From JAWWPG01 sp038254365 (GTDB lineage Bacteria; Actinomycetota; Actinomycetes; Propionibacteriales; Nocardioidaceae): DNA of 64,000 bases. A program made the position numbers and the translations under genes. The stretch lies in contig JBBSGI010000003.1 of the NCBI GenBank assembly GCA_038254365.1, positions 1 to 64,000 on the forward strand, given 5' to 3'. The notes beneath the pieces are model-generated. The model searched no databases. It was not told the origin of the DNA and saw only the letters and a program-made list of their open reading frames with translations. Shown here one piece after another: positions 52,214 through 61,015 of the stretch (position 1 is the stretch's first letter; each line of letters begins with the position of its first letter).

Positions 52214-53691
52214 AGACTAGGCGGACGGGCAGACAGCACCCGGTGCCTCGTGACGACGAGATCGACCACCCCCAGCACAAGTGCCGCCATGATGAAGACC
52301 AGCGTCACGACCACGGCCTGCCCCAGCGCATGCCCGTAGGCTGCATCCCGAGCGTCCGAGGTCAGCGAGCCGGCGGCGGCCGGCAAGGTGGCGAAGAACA
52401 CCGCGCCGATGACCGCCTGGCCGACCGCGGAGCCGATCCGCTGGGCGGTCTGCAGTACCCCGCCGGCCGTGCTGCCGGTGACGGGGTCAACCTCGGCGAG
52501 CGACAACGTCTGGTTTGGGGTGATCACGGCGCCGGACCCGACGCCGATCAGGAAGAGCGGCAGCGCGAAGGCCACCGCGGCCTTACCGCTCGGACCGTGA
52601 CGTACGACCAGGTCCAGCAGGAGCGAGCCGATCCCAAAGGTGAAGCAGGCCCCCACGACGAGCGGTCGGCCCACCCTCGTGACCACCCTCCCTGCCAGCG
52701 GTGCCGCGACCGCCGAGCCGAGGGCGTAGGCCGTGACCCCGAGGCCCGACTCGAGTGCGGTGTAGCCGAGGCCCTGCTGGTAGTACAGCGCCAGCACCAG
52801 CGGCAGCCCGGTCATCCCGCAGAAGAAGACCAGTGCGAGCAGCACCCCTACCGTGTACGACGGCTCCCGGAATAGCCTCAGGTCGAGCAGCGGGTCCGCC
52901 GACAGCCGGGTGAGACGGGCCTCACGACGGAAGAACAGCACACCAAGGGCGGCCGCCGGCGCGCCTAGCCAGGCCAACCGAGCATCCTGCAAGGCGTCGT
53001 ACTCGACCGCTGCGACCAGCACGCAGAAGATGCCGAGTCCCAGCACCAGCGCCCCGACAATGTCGAGTCGGTGCCGTCCCGTCCTGACGTCCGGCGGCAG
53101 CAGTCGGCGGGCCAGCGCGATCACCACGAGCCCGAGGGGGACGTTCACGAAGAAGACCAACCGCCAGCCGATGCTCGGCCCGCCCGCGGCGATCAACGCG
53201 CCGCCCGCCAGCGGCCCCACCGCCGTACCGACTCCGACGACGGAGCCGATCAGGCCGAACGCCCGACCGCGGTCCCCGCGGGCGAACATCTGCTGGACGA
53301 GCCCGGACACCTGCGGGTTGATCAGGCCACCGCAGAGCCCCTGCAGCACGCGGGCCGCGATCAGGACCTCGACATTGGGCGCCAGTCCGGACATCGCGCT
53401 GGTAACCACGAAGCCGGCAACGCCGATGAGGAACATACGCCGTCGGCCGTGGTCGTCGCCGAGGCGTCCGGCGAGGACCGGCACCAGACCGAAGGCCAGG
53501 GTGTACCCGCTCACCACCCACTGCAGTCCGGACGGGCCTGCGTCGGTGGCGGCGCCGATGGCCGGGAGCGCGACGTTGGTGATGCTGACGTCGAGCAGGG
53601 TCATGAACAGGGCGCTGCAGCACACGGCGAGCGCCAGCCACCGGCGCGGATCCTCGACTCTGACGGACTCGCCCGCTGTCGAGGTCGCCAT
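52210..53691 (-). CDS. MFS drug transporter, DHA2 (14-TMS) type
   Basis: The product has 493 residues. It carries 14 hydrophobic segments, starting LALAVCCSALFMTLLDVSIT and the DHA2 marker VALPAIGAATDAGPSGLQWV. The motif A loop is LAGRLGDDHGRRRMFLIGVA, and motif C is RAFGLIGSVVGVGTAVGPLA. It should export cationic or amphiphilic compounds by proton antiport. It heads a coupled operon (MFS-PHP-nuclease-GNAT). A CRP-like palindrome lies 47 bases upstream. A GTG one codon earlier is an alternative start. Confidence 0.93.
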   Translation of the reverse strand: MATSTAGESVRVEDPRRWLALAVCCSALFMTLLDVSITNVALPAIGAATDAGPSGLQWVVSGYTLAFGLVPVLAGRLGDDHGRRRMFLIGVAGFVVTSAMSGLAPNVEVLIAARVLQGLCGGLINPQVSGLVQQMFARGDRGRAFGLIGSVVGVGTAVGPLAGGALIAAGGPSIGWRLVFFVNVPLGLVVIALARRLLPPDVRTGRHRLDIVGALVLGLGIFCVLVAAVEYDALQDARLAWLGAPAAALGVLFFRREARLTRLSADPLLDLRLFREPSYTVGVLLALVFFCGMTGLPLVLALYYQQGLGYTALESGLGVTAYALGSAVAAPLAGRVVTRVGRPLVVGACFTFGIGSLLLDLVVRHGPSGKAAVAFALPLFLIGVGSGAVITPNQTLSLAEVDPVTGSTAGGVLQTAQRIGSAVGQAVIGAVFFATLPAAAGSLTSDARDAAYGHALGQAVVVTLVFIMAALVLGVVDLVVTRHRVLSARPPSL

Positions 53692-53737
53692 CACGGCAGG
53701 CTATCCGCCGTCGTTGTCCCCCTTTCTAAAAGGATCC

Positions 53738-53753
53738 TGTGACCGGGGTCACA
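53738..53753. promoter_or_regulatory. CRP/FNR-type operator between divergent genes
   Basis: TGTGACCGGGGTCACA is a perfect palindrome that fits TGTGA-N6-TCACA, the CRP-family consensus. It lies in the 162-base gap between the MFS operon and the sedolisin gene, 47 bases from the MFS start and 101 from the protease start, and could regulate either one. Confidence 0.65.
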
Positions 53754-53853
53754 TGCGGGGGGTTCGCTGCTAGCGTCGCCAACCAGTCCGGTCACCAGCT
53801 GTCGCGTCACGGGGTGCGGCTGGCCGGGCGCCACCTGTGGGAAGTGATCTCTG

Positions 53854-56800
53854 ATGCCCTCGACGTCTCCCTTCGCGCTGAACACGCGACGCAGCCGCCT
53901 TCGCCGGCCTACGTGGTCGGTGGGGATCGCCTTGGCGACCGGCGCCCTCACGGGGCTCGGTCTCGTCTCAGCGCCGCCCGCGGGCGCGGCGGGATGGCTG
54001 ACCTCACCAGCCGCCCCCGCGCACATCACGACCTCGGGGGGAGCCTCTCAGGAGGCCGCGGGCGGTGCAGCGGTCACCGGCGGTGGCGTGGTCACCCTGG
54101 TGACCGGCGACCGGGTGCGAGTCACCACCTACAGCGACGGCCGGCTCGTCGGCACGATACTGCGCGGCTCGCCACACTTCGGCGATCCCGTGAACGCCGT
54201 CCAGACGAACGACGCCTCATACGTGATCCCGATGCTCCCGGTGGCTGAGCGGATGAAGCTGGACGTGTCGTTGTTCAACATCTCGGCGCTGCTCGTCCAG
54301 CACGGCGACCGGGTGGGCGTCGAGGTGCGGTTCGCGCCCGGCGTCGACCCGCACGCTGTACCCGGCCTCACCGTGCACCCGGCAGATGCCCGCCGGACGC
54401 CAGGCGGCGCGACGGTCGTGCCCGCATCGTACGGCCGCGGCACCGCGGGAGTAGAAGCAGCCAAGTCCACCTGGCGGGGCGTGGCATCGGTGGCACTGCC
54501 GAGCCTCAAGCAACCCGCCGTTCCTGCGAGCTACCGGCTGCACACCCTGACCGTGCATGTGACGAACAGGCTAGGCAACCCGGTGCGCTTCGAGCAGGCG
54601 TGGGTGGTCAACGTCGACGACGCGAAGTTGTTCAATGCGCCGTTCTACATCCTGCACGGAGTCGGCAAGGTCTCGGTCCCCGAAGGCAACTACGCGGTCT
54701 TCGCGGGGTCGTTCTCCTCCCTGCTGGTGCGACCAGACTTCTCCGTCACCGCGGACAGGGACGTCGTGATGAGCCTCACCGACGCCACCGTGCACCCGAC
54801 GGAGGCGGTGCCTGGCTTCAAGGTGGCCGACTCGACGGTCTCGCTCATCCGTTATGCGGAGCGGCGGGGAGGTTTCGGGGAGAGCTTCGTGTCCTTCGCC
54901 GCATTCCCCTTCCACCTGCAACCGGTTCCCGCCCAGCTGCCGCACGGGTCCGCCCATTCGGCCGTCAGCGCCACGATGGCACCCAAAGGCGAGTTCTCCC
55001 AGGGCCTTCCCCCCGACGTCCCCTCGACGCTCGCCTACCCGAAGGACTACCAGGCCGGGGTGCCCGCGTCGATGGGCTACACGCACACCAGGTCGGACTT
55101 CGCTGTCGTCCCGCAGCGCTTCTCCGCCAACACCCCCGCCGGCACCCGATACTCAGACGCCATCTCCTTCGCCCCCTTCGAGATCTTCGGCTTTGCCTTC
55201 AGCTACCTCGTGCATGTTCCAGGAGTCCGGACCGTGCTGCTGCAAGGCAATCGACACCTCCGGTGGATCCAGGACTTCGATGCGACCATGCCTCGCGGGC
55301 GAGCCTTCAAGCTCGCCACCCTCACCAAGGACAGCTTCTATACCCCGGGAGCCGCTTCGCCGGTGAACTTCGCCCACGGTCCGGTCGGTCCCGGGCTCGA
55401 GGCAGGGTACGACCGGGGAAGCACCGGGCCGTTCTGCCTCCTCTGCCGTCACGGCAACCGCCTGCACGGTGGCCTCCCGCTGTTCTCCGGCGCCGGTACG
55501 GCGATGTCCGGGCTGCTGTGGAACCCCGAGATGGGGGGCTGGACCCTGCGGCACAGTTACCACGTCCTGGCCTCCGGCCACTACGTCATCGCCCCCGACG
55601 TGAGCCTGCCCGCCGATGCGCAGACGTACACGTTGACCGCCTCGTCGCATCCGGGGACGAGCGCGTGGCAGCTGTCGAAAAAGGTCACCGACAGCTGGCG
55701 CTTCACGTCGGCGGCCGGCGACGGCGTGGTTCCACTGCTGATGGCGTCGTACCTGCCCAGCACCACACTGGCCGGGACGCTGCGTCCCGGCCCGGTGAGC
55801 TGGCCGCTGGACTTCGGCAACCTCGGACCGGCAGACGCCGCGGTGAGCAAGGCCACGGTGAGCCTGTCGACCGACGGTGGCCACACCTGGCGACCGGCGA
55901 CGGTCACCAGGACGGACCGGAACTCGTTCGCCGTCAGCTACACCAACCCAGCCGCCGCCGGCACGACCCAGTACATGAGTGTGCGGGTCACCGGACTGGA
56001 CGCGGCCGGGCGCACCGTTACGGAAACCGCCATCTCGGCCTACCGGCTGACCATGCGGACCTCTGACGGACCCACTGCGCGGCCGGCCGTCGACGTTACT
56101 CCAACGGACTCGGCGACGCTCGGCCGGCAGGTGCCGGGACTCGGGACGCGGGCCTGCGCCCACGCCACCAAGACCCGGTCGAGCTGCTATACCGTCGTCA
56201 TGGCCGGCGAGAGCGGCAGTCTCCTGTCCGGCGGCGAGCCGGCGGGGCTGGGCGCCAACGACATTCGCGACGCCTACGACATCCCCAACTCGCAGTCGCA
56301 GCAGACCGTCGCGGTGGTGGTCGCCTACGACTACCCGACGGCCGAGGCCGACCTGGCGACGTACCGCCGGCACTACGGTCTCCCGGCCTGCACCACCGGC
56401 AACGGCTGCTTCCGCAAGATCAACCAACGAGGTGACCAGGGCAGCTACCCCGATCCCGACCCTGGATGGTCGGTTGAGGCGGCACTGGACATGCAGATGA
56501 TCTCCGCCGCCTGTCCCTCCTGTCGGATCGTCCTCGCCGAGGCCGACCTGCCGTCCGGCAAGGACCTGGCGGCCACGACCAACGCCGCAGTGGCGGCCGG
56601 TGCGAAGGTGACCAACCACTCCTACGGCATCGGTGAGCACACCGGGGTCCGCTTCAACAACGCCGCCTACGACCACCCCGGCGTGACGGCGGTGGCCGCC
56701 AGCGGTGACAGCGGGTACGGACCGGCCAGCTTCCCGGCCAGCTCGTCCAGCGTGATCGCCGTCGGCGGCACCGTGCTCCACCACGCAGACAACCCGCGCG

Positions 56801-57222
56801 GATGGCGGGAGAACGCCTGGCAGTACGGCGGATCGGGCTGCTCGGCGTACTTCGCGAAGCGTGACTGGCAACATGACAAGGCGTGCAGCATGCGCACCTA
56901 CGCCGACCTGTCCGCGGTCGCCTACGGGGTCGCCGTCTACAACTCGTACGCGCTCGGCCCCCATCGCGCCTGGCTGGAGGTAGCCGGCACCAGCATCTCG
57001 TCGCCGCTGGTCGCCGGTCTCATCGGTGCCGCCGGCGCTGGAGGGATCAAGCCGGGCCACCTGTACGGGACGCAGGGCAGCTTCCACGACGTCCACCTAG
57101 GCAGCAACGGCTTCTGTCACGGCAGCTACCTGTGCACGGCGAAGCCCGGGTACGACGGGCCGACCGGCTGGGGTACGCCGCGGGGGCTCACCCCGTTCGG
57201 CGGGCAGCCGACCGGCGGCTAG
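53854..57222 (+). CDS. Secreted sedolisin-like (S53) protease with large N-terminal region
   Basis: The product has 1122 residues. An Arg-rich start and a signal peptide (GIALATGALTGLGLVSAPPA) are followed by VVTLVTGDRVRVTTYSDGR, a motif common at the mature N-terminus of actinobacterial secreted peptidases. About 700 residues of beta-rich, unassigned sequence come next. The C-terminal 330 residues are an S53 domain: WSVEAALDMQM gives Glu875 and Asp879, ASGDSGYGPASFPA gives the oxyanion Asp952 and AGTSISSPLVAG gives Ser1047. The terminal GYDGPTGWGTP is the calcium-site region. The usual Pro-kumamolisin propeptide is not recognisable. It should cleave proteins outside the cell. Confidence 0.88.
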   Translation: MPSTSPFALNTRRSRLRRPTWSVGIALATGALTGLGLVSAPPAGAAGWLTSPAAPAHITTSGGASQEAAGGAAVTGGGVVTLVTGDRVRVTTYSDGRLVGTILRGSPHFGDPVNAVQTNDASYVIPMLPVAERMKLDVSLFNISALLVQHGDRVGVEVRFAPGVDPHAVPGLTVHPADARRTPGGATVVPASYGRGTAGVEAAKSTWRGVASVALPSLKQPAVPASYRLHTLTVHVTNRLGNPVRFEQAWVVNVDDAKLFNAPFYILHGVGKVSVPEGNYAVFAGSFSSLLVRPDFSVTADRDVVMSLTDATVHPTEAVPGFKVADSTVSLIRYAERRGGFGESFVSFAAFPFHLQPVPAQLPHGSAHSAVSATMAPKGEFSQGLPPDVPSTLAYPKDYQAGVPASMGYTHTRSDFAVVPQRFSANTPAGTRYSDAISFAPFEIFGFAFSYLVHVPGVRTVLLQGNRHLRWIQDFDATMPRGRAFKLATLTKDSFYTPGAASPVNFAHGPVGPGLEAGYDRGSTGPFCLLCRHGNRLHGGLPLFSGAGTAMSGLLWNPEMGGWTLRHSYHVLASGHYVIAPDVSLPADAQTYTLTASSHPGTSAWQLSKKVTDSWRFTSAAGDGVVPLLMASYLPSTTLAGTLRPGPVSWPLDFGNLGPADAAVSKATVSLSTDGGHTWRPATVTRTDRNSFAVSYTNPAAAGTTQYMSVRVTGLDAAGRTVTETAISAYRLTMRTSDGPTARPAVDVTPTDSATLGRQVPGLGTRACAHATKTRSSCYTVVMAGESGSLLSGGEPAGLGANDIRDAYDIPNSQSQQTVAVVVAYDYPTAEADLATYRRHYGLPACTTGNGCFRKINQRGDQGSYPDPDPGWSVEAALDMQMISAACPSCRIVLAEADLPSGKDLAATTNAAVAAGAKVTNHSYGIGEHTGVRFNNAAYDHPGVTAVAASGDSGYGPASFPASSSSVIAVGGTVLHHADNPRGWRENAWQYGGSGCSAYFAKRDWQHDKACSMRTYADLSAVAYGVAVYNSYALGPHRAWLEVAGTSISSPLVAGLIGAAGAGGIKPGHLYGTQGSFHDVHLGSNGFCHGSYLCTAKPGYDGPTGWGTPRGLTPFGGQPTGG

Positions 57223-57233
57223 CCTTCGCCGTC

Positions 57234-57650
57234 ATGGACATCCCTTGTGTAGGGGCGATCATCCACGACGCCGAGGGCCGGATCGTGGTCGTTCGGCGCG
57301 GCCGCTCTCCGAGCCTCGGCCTCTGGTCCCTTCCCGGGGGTCGCGTCGAGACCGGCGAGTCCGAGCCCGACGCCCTACGGCGCGAGGTGCACGAGGAGAC
57401 CGGACTCCAGGTCGACGTGCTCGGCCGGGCCGGGTCGGTCGTGCTCCCCGGGGCTCGGGACGGCGACCGCTACCTGGTCGCGGACTACCTGGCCACGGTC
57501 ACCCCGGGGACTCCGACCGAACCGCGGGCCGGCGACGACGCCGACGAGGCACGCTGGGCCTCCGAGCCCGAGCTGCAGGCGCTGGCCACCACGTCCGGAC
57601 TGATGGAGGCCCTGCAACGGTGGGGCGTGTGGGTGCACCGCTCAGGATAG
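57234..57650 (+). CDS. Nudix hydrolase (MutT-like)
   Basis: The product has 138 residues from the ATG at 57234. The Nudix box starts GGRVETGESEPDALRREV and ends HEETGL, preceded by LGLWSLPGG. The short single-domain form with VGAIIHDAEGRIVVVRRGRS resembles ADP-ribose or 8-oxo-dGTP hydrolases. It starts 12 bases after the protease stop and is followed after 9 bases by the sulfotransferase gene, so it may share their transcript. Confidence 0.92.
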   Translation: MDIPCVGAIIHDAEGRIVVVRRGRSPSLGLWSLPGGRVETGESEPDALRREVHEETGLQVDVLGRAGSVVLPGARDGDRYLVADYLATVTPGTPTEPRAGDDADEARWASEPELQALATTSGLMEALQRWGVWVHRSG

Positions 57651-57659
57651 GGTGCCCGC

Positions 57660-58835
57660 GTGGCCACGAAGACCTTCCTGCACGTGGGGCTTCCGAAGAG
57701 CGGGACGACGCATCTCCAGGCGGTGCTCGTGGCGAACAAGGCCCGGCTCGCCAAGCGCTCACGACTGTTGTTTCCCGGCCGGGTGTGGGGTGACCAGGTC
57801 AAAGCGGTACGGGACGTGCGGGGCCAGCAGGGACACCAGACCTCGTCCGACGACACCGGCGCCTGGCAGGCGATGGCCGACGAGATCACGGCGTGGGACG
57901 GTGACGCACTCATCTCGATGGAGTGGCTCGGCGCGGCGTCGAGCGAGCAGGCTGCGCGGATCGTCGAGACGCTGTCTCCGTCGCGCGTCGAGGTCATCGT
58001 CACCGCGCGCGACCTGGGGCGGACCATCCCCGCGGGGTGGCAAGAGTTCCTGCAGAACGGCGAGACGTGGGCCTGGGCAGAGTTCGTCCGGGCGGTGTCG
58101 TCGGAGAACCCGCGCGGCACGCCGGCCGGCAACGCCTTCTGGGGCCAGCAGGACCTGAGCAAGCTGCTCGCCACCTGGGGCGACGTGATCCCCGCCAATC
58201 AGATGCATGTCGTGACGGTGCCGCATCCCGGCGTGCCGGCGGGAGAGCTCTGGACGCGCTTCTCCTCCGTGCTCGGCATCGATGGAGCGCTGTTCGACGC
58301 GAGCGGACGAGGCAGCAACGAGTCCCTCGGTCGCGAGTCCGCGGAGCTGATGCGCCGGTTGAACGAGCTGAGTCGGGCCCGCCAGGTCGACTGGGACACC
58401 TACGAGGAAATGTTCAAACGAGCATTGGCCAAGCGCGGTCTCTCGAAACGCAAGCACCTGGAGAGCCCCCCACGGCGACTGCCGGCAGACCTCGAGGGCT
58501 GGACGTGGGCGCGCACCGCTGAGCAGGTGCGGGCGATCCAGGCGTCCGGAGCCCAGGTGGTCGGCGACCTCCGTGAGCTCGACCCGGTCTTCGCGGCCGC
58601 GGAGGACGACGAGCCGACGAGCCCGGAAGGCGTCCTCGACGCAGCTCTCGAAGGTCTGGTGGCGGTCGCGCAGGACCGTGGTGCGGAGCTGCAGCGGCTT
58701 CGAGCGCGCACCACCGAGCTGCAGCAGAGGCTCCGCACCCCGCGCCAGCCGCCGCCGAGCCACGAGGCCGCGCTCCAGGACCTGGTCCGCACGGTTGGCC
58801 GGAGGGCGATGCGTCTGGTGAGGCGCGCGAGATGA
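57660..58835 (+). CDS. Sulfotransferase-like protein 1 with C-terminal coiled coil
   Basis: The product has 391 residues. KTFLHVGLPKSGTTHLQAVL is the PAPS 5'-phosphosulfate loop of sulfotransferases, and VEVIVTARDLGRTI is the 3'-phosphate region (Arg after the strand). Conserved WQEFLQNGETWAWAEFV lies between. The last 70 residues form a coiled coil (RGAELQRLRARTTELQQRL) and a basic tail RRAMRLVRRAR, which suggests membrane or partner docking. It probably transfers sulfate to a surface glycan or lipid. The stop overlaps its paralogue's ATG by 4 bp. Confidence 0.82.
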   Translation: MATKTFLHVGLPKSGTTHLQAVLVANKARLAKRSRLLFPGRVWGDQVKAVRDVRGQQGHQTSSDDTGAWQAMADEITAWDGDALISMEWLGAASSEQAARIVETLSPSRVEVIVTARDLGRTIPAGWQEFLQNGETWAWAEFVRAVSSENPRGTPAGNAFWGQQDLSKLLATWGDVIPANQMHVVTVPHPGVPAGELWTRFSSVLGIDGALFDASGRGSNESLGRESAELMRRLNELSRARQVDWDTYEEMFKRALAKRGLSKRKHLESPPRRLPADLEGWTWARTAEQVRAIQASGAQVVGDLRELDPVFAAAEDDEPTSPEGVLDAALEGLVAVAQDRGAELQRLRARTTELQQRLRTPRQPPPSHEAALQDLVRTVGRRAMRLVRRAR

Positions 58836-60106
58836 CCGACGACGAGGGCAGCTACCCGACGATCTACCTGCACATCGGGACTCCCAAGTCCGGCACGACG
58901 TACCTGCAGTCGCGGATGGAGGCCAACCGGGCACGCGCGATGGCGCAGGGGCTGCTGTGGCCCGGGCCGCGGTGGGGGGTCCAGGTCGAGGCGGTACGAG
59001 AGCTCCGCGAGCTGCCGGCCGGAGACCCTCTCGACCCGGCCGGTAAGTGGCTGAAGCTGGTCGATACCGTGCGGTCCTGGTCCGGCCCGCGGGCGCTGAT
59101 CTCGATGGAGTGGCTGGCCGGGTGCACGCCGGCTCAGGTCCGGCTGGCCATGAAGAGCCTGCAACCGGCCCGGGTGGAGGTGGTGTGTACGACGCGTGAC
59201 CTGCTGCGCATGTTCGTCGCCCAGTGGCAGGAGATGGCGAAGAACTGCCGACCGTGGAGCTGGAGCCAGTTCGTCGAGGAGGTGGTCGGCGAGCAGCCAG
59301 GCCCGGCCAGTGACCGCTTCTGGCGGCAGCAGGACGTGCCGACGATCCTCCAGATGTGGTCTCGGCACAACCCCTGGGAGCGCTTCCACTTGATCACGCT
59401 GCCTCCGCAGGGATCGGACCCGGAGATCCTCTGGCAGCGCTTCTGCTCGGTGATCGAGGTCGACGGCTCCTCGTTCGAACAGCCCGAGCGCAACAACGAG
59501 GCGATCGGTGTGGTGTCTGCCGTGCTCATGCACCGGGTGGGACTGGCGGCCCGTGACCACGATGTCAGCTGGCTGGACTGCCAACGGTTGTACCACCGGG
59601 GAGTCGCTGACGAGATCCTCGCACCCCGACGTGGCTTAGAGTCGCCGATCGCCGTAAGGCCCGAGGTCGACGCCTGGCTCCGCGCACGTTCGCAGCAGCA
59701 GGTCGACGACATCGCGAAGCTGGACGTGCATGTCGTGGGTGACCTGCAGGAGCTCCTGCCCGGCCCGGAGCTCGAGGGCAGGGATCCCGACGACGTCACC
59801 GACTCGGAGATGCTCGGCACGGCGGTCGAGACGATCGTGCAGCTGGGCATCTCGCGAGACGAGACCCTGCGGCAGCTGCGCGAGGAGAACCGGGCCCTGC
59901 GTGAGCGGCTGCGGCGGCGGCGAGCCAGCGGGCCGGACCACCCGGATCCGGGGGACGCCCCGGCATCGGCGGCTTCGACACCCACTGCGCCGACACCCCG
60001 TGCCCCGACGAGCGCGGTCGGGAGGCGACGACCAGTGTTCGCCCGCGCCGTCTCGCGCCTCGCCCGCGTGGCCCGGCGTTCCCGCGACGACATCCGCCGC
60101 AAATAG
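58832..60106 (+). CDS. Sulfotransferase-like protein 2, paralogue of the preceding gene
   Basis: The product has 424 residues and aligns by eye with the upstream gene along its length. The phosphosulfate loop is IYLHIGTPKSGTTYLQSRME, then ALISMEWLAGCTPAQVRLAM, then VEVVCTTRDLLRMFVAQWQE and WSWSQFVEEVVGEQP. A C-terminal coiled coil (SRDETLRQLREENRALRERL) is followed by a Pro/Ala/Thr linker and a basic tail. The overlap (ATGA) and similarity indicate tandem duplication. The sulfate acceptor is unknown. Confidence 0.82.
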   Translation: MTDDEGSYPTIYLHIGTPKSGTTYLQSRMEANRARAMAQGLLWPGPRWGVQVEAVRELRELPAGDPLDPAGKWLKLVDTVRSWSGPRALISMEWLAGCTPAQVRLAMKSLQPARVEVVCTTRDLLRMFVAQWQEMAKNCRPWSWSQFVEEVVGEQPGPASDRFWRQQDVPTILQMWSRHNPWERFHLITLPPQGSDPEILWQRFCSVIEVDGSSFEQPERNNEAIGVVSAVLMHRVGLAARDHDVSWLDCQRLYHRGVADEILAPRRGLESPIAVRPEVDAWLRARSQQQVDDIAKLDVHVVGDLQELLPGPELEGRDPDDVTDSEMLGTAVETIVQLGISRDETLRQLREENRALRERLRRRRASGPDHPDPGDAPASAASTPTAPTPRAPTSAVGRRRPVFARAVSRLARVARRSRDDIRRK

Positions 60107-60166
60107 TTCCGCCTCGGGTCGCCTTCTCTATGCTGTGGTCACTCTCACTACTGAGGAGCATTCGCC

Positions 60167-61006
60167 ATGGACCTGCGTGGAGCAGTCGAACGCGTGCGTC
60201 GTCGGGCGAGGCGGCAGTTCGGAGCCGTCGAGCCGGCACCGCGCCAGGGCTCCAGTGCGCCCAGATTCACGTTCCTGTTCGTGGTGACCTACGGCCGTTC
60301 CGGGTCGACCCTCATCCAGGGGCTGCTGAACAGCCTGCCGCACACCTTGGTCCGGGGCGAGAACGACTTCTACGTCTACCTGATGTACCGGGCCTGGTCC
60401 CAGGTGCGCGAGTTCCAACGCCGGTACGCCAAGGACGCCCGCCGCGGACCCCAGTCCGCGTTCTACGGGCTAAACGAGATCCGGCCACGCGAGTTCGTGG
60501 CCTCGACCCGCCAGCTGATGGTCCGACAGCTCCTCGGCAAGACGACGAGATCCCAGGTGCGGGTGCTGGGTTTCAAGGAGGTCCTCTGGCATCGCATCGA
60601 GCCCGAGGAGACCGAGAGCTTCTTCGAGTTCTTCGAAGCCGTGTTCCCCATGGCCCGCTATGTGGTCAACCGCCGCGACCACGACGAGGCCTCGAGCTCG
60701 GGATTCTGGTTGCAGCGCGGCAGCGAGGCAGCCGCGGTGGCGATAGCACGGGTTGAGCAGATCCAGGAATACCTGCTCGAGACGCGCCCAGAGCGGACCG
60801 TCGCCACCCACTTCGAGCGCTTCACGAGCAAAGACCCTGCGCTCGTGGACGAAGAGCTGCGTTCGCTGGCACGACACGCCCTCGGTCGGTGTGACGACGA
60901 GATCCTCTCGGTCATGCGGTCGACGATCGAGCAACCGCACGGGCCCCGTCCGTTCGGACGGAGCCGCGTGAGCAGAGCCGACGACCCGGTGCCGGAGTTG
61001 ACCTAG
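60167..61006 (+). CDS. Sulfotransferase family protein 3
   Basis: The product has 279 residues and is more distant from the two upstream proteins. The phosphosulfate loop is VTYGRSGSTLIQGLLNSLP, and FPMARYVVNRRDHDEASSSG fits the 3'-phosphate-binding strand with Arg and Ser. LGFKEVLWHR is the usual core strand between them. The start ATG at 60167 has GAGGAG 9 bases upstream. It probably modifies the same class of acceptor as its neighbours. Confidence 0.85.
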   Translation: MDLRGAVERVRRRARRQFGAVEPAPRQGSSAPRFTFLFVVTYGRSGSTLIQGLLNSLPHTLVRGENDFYVYLMYRAWSQVREFQRRYAKDARRGPQSAFYGLNEIRPREFVASTRQLMVRQLLGKTTRSQVRVLGFKEVLWHRIEPEETESFFEFFEAVFPMARYVVNRRDHDEASSSGFWLQRGSEAAAVAIARVEQIQEYLLETRPERTVATHFERFTSKDPALVDEELRSLARHALGRCDDEILSVMRSTIEQPHGPRPFGRSRVSRADDPVPELT

Positions 61007-61015
61007 GATCGCGTC

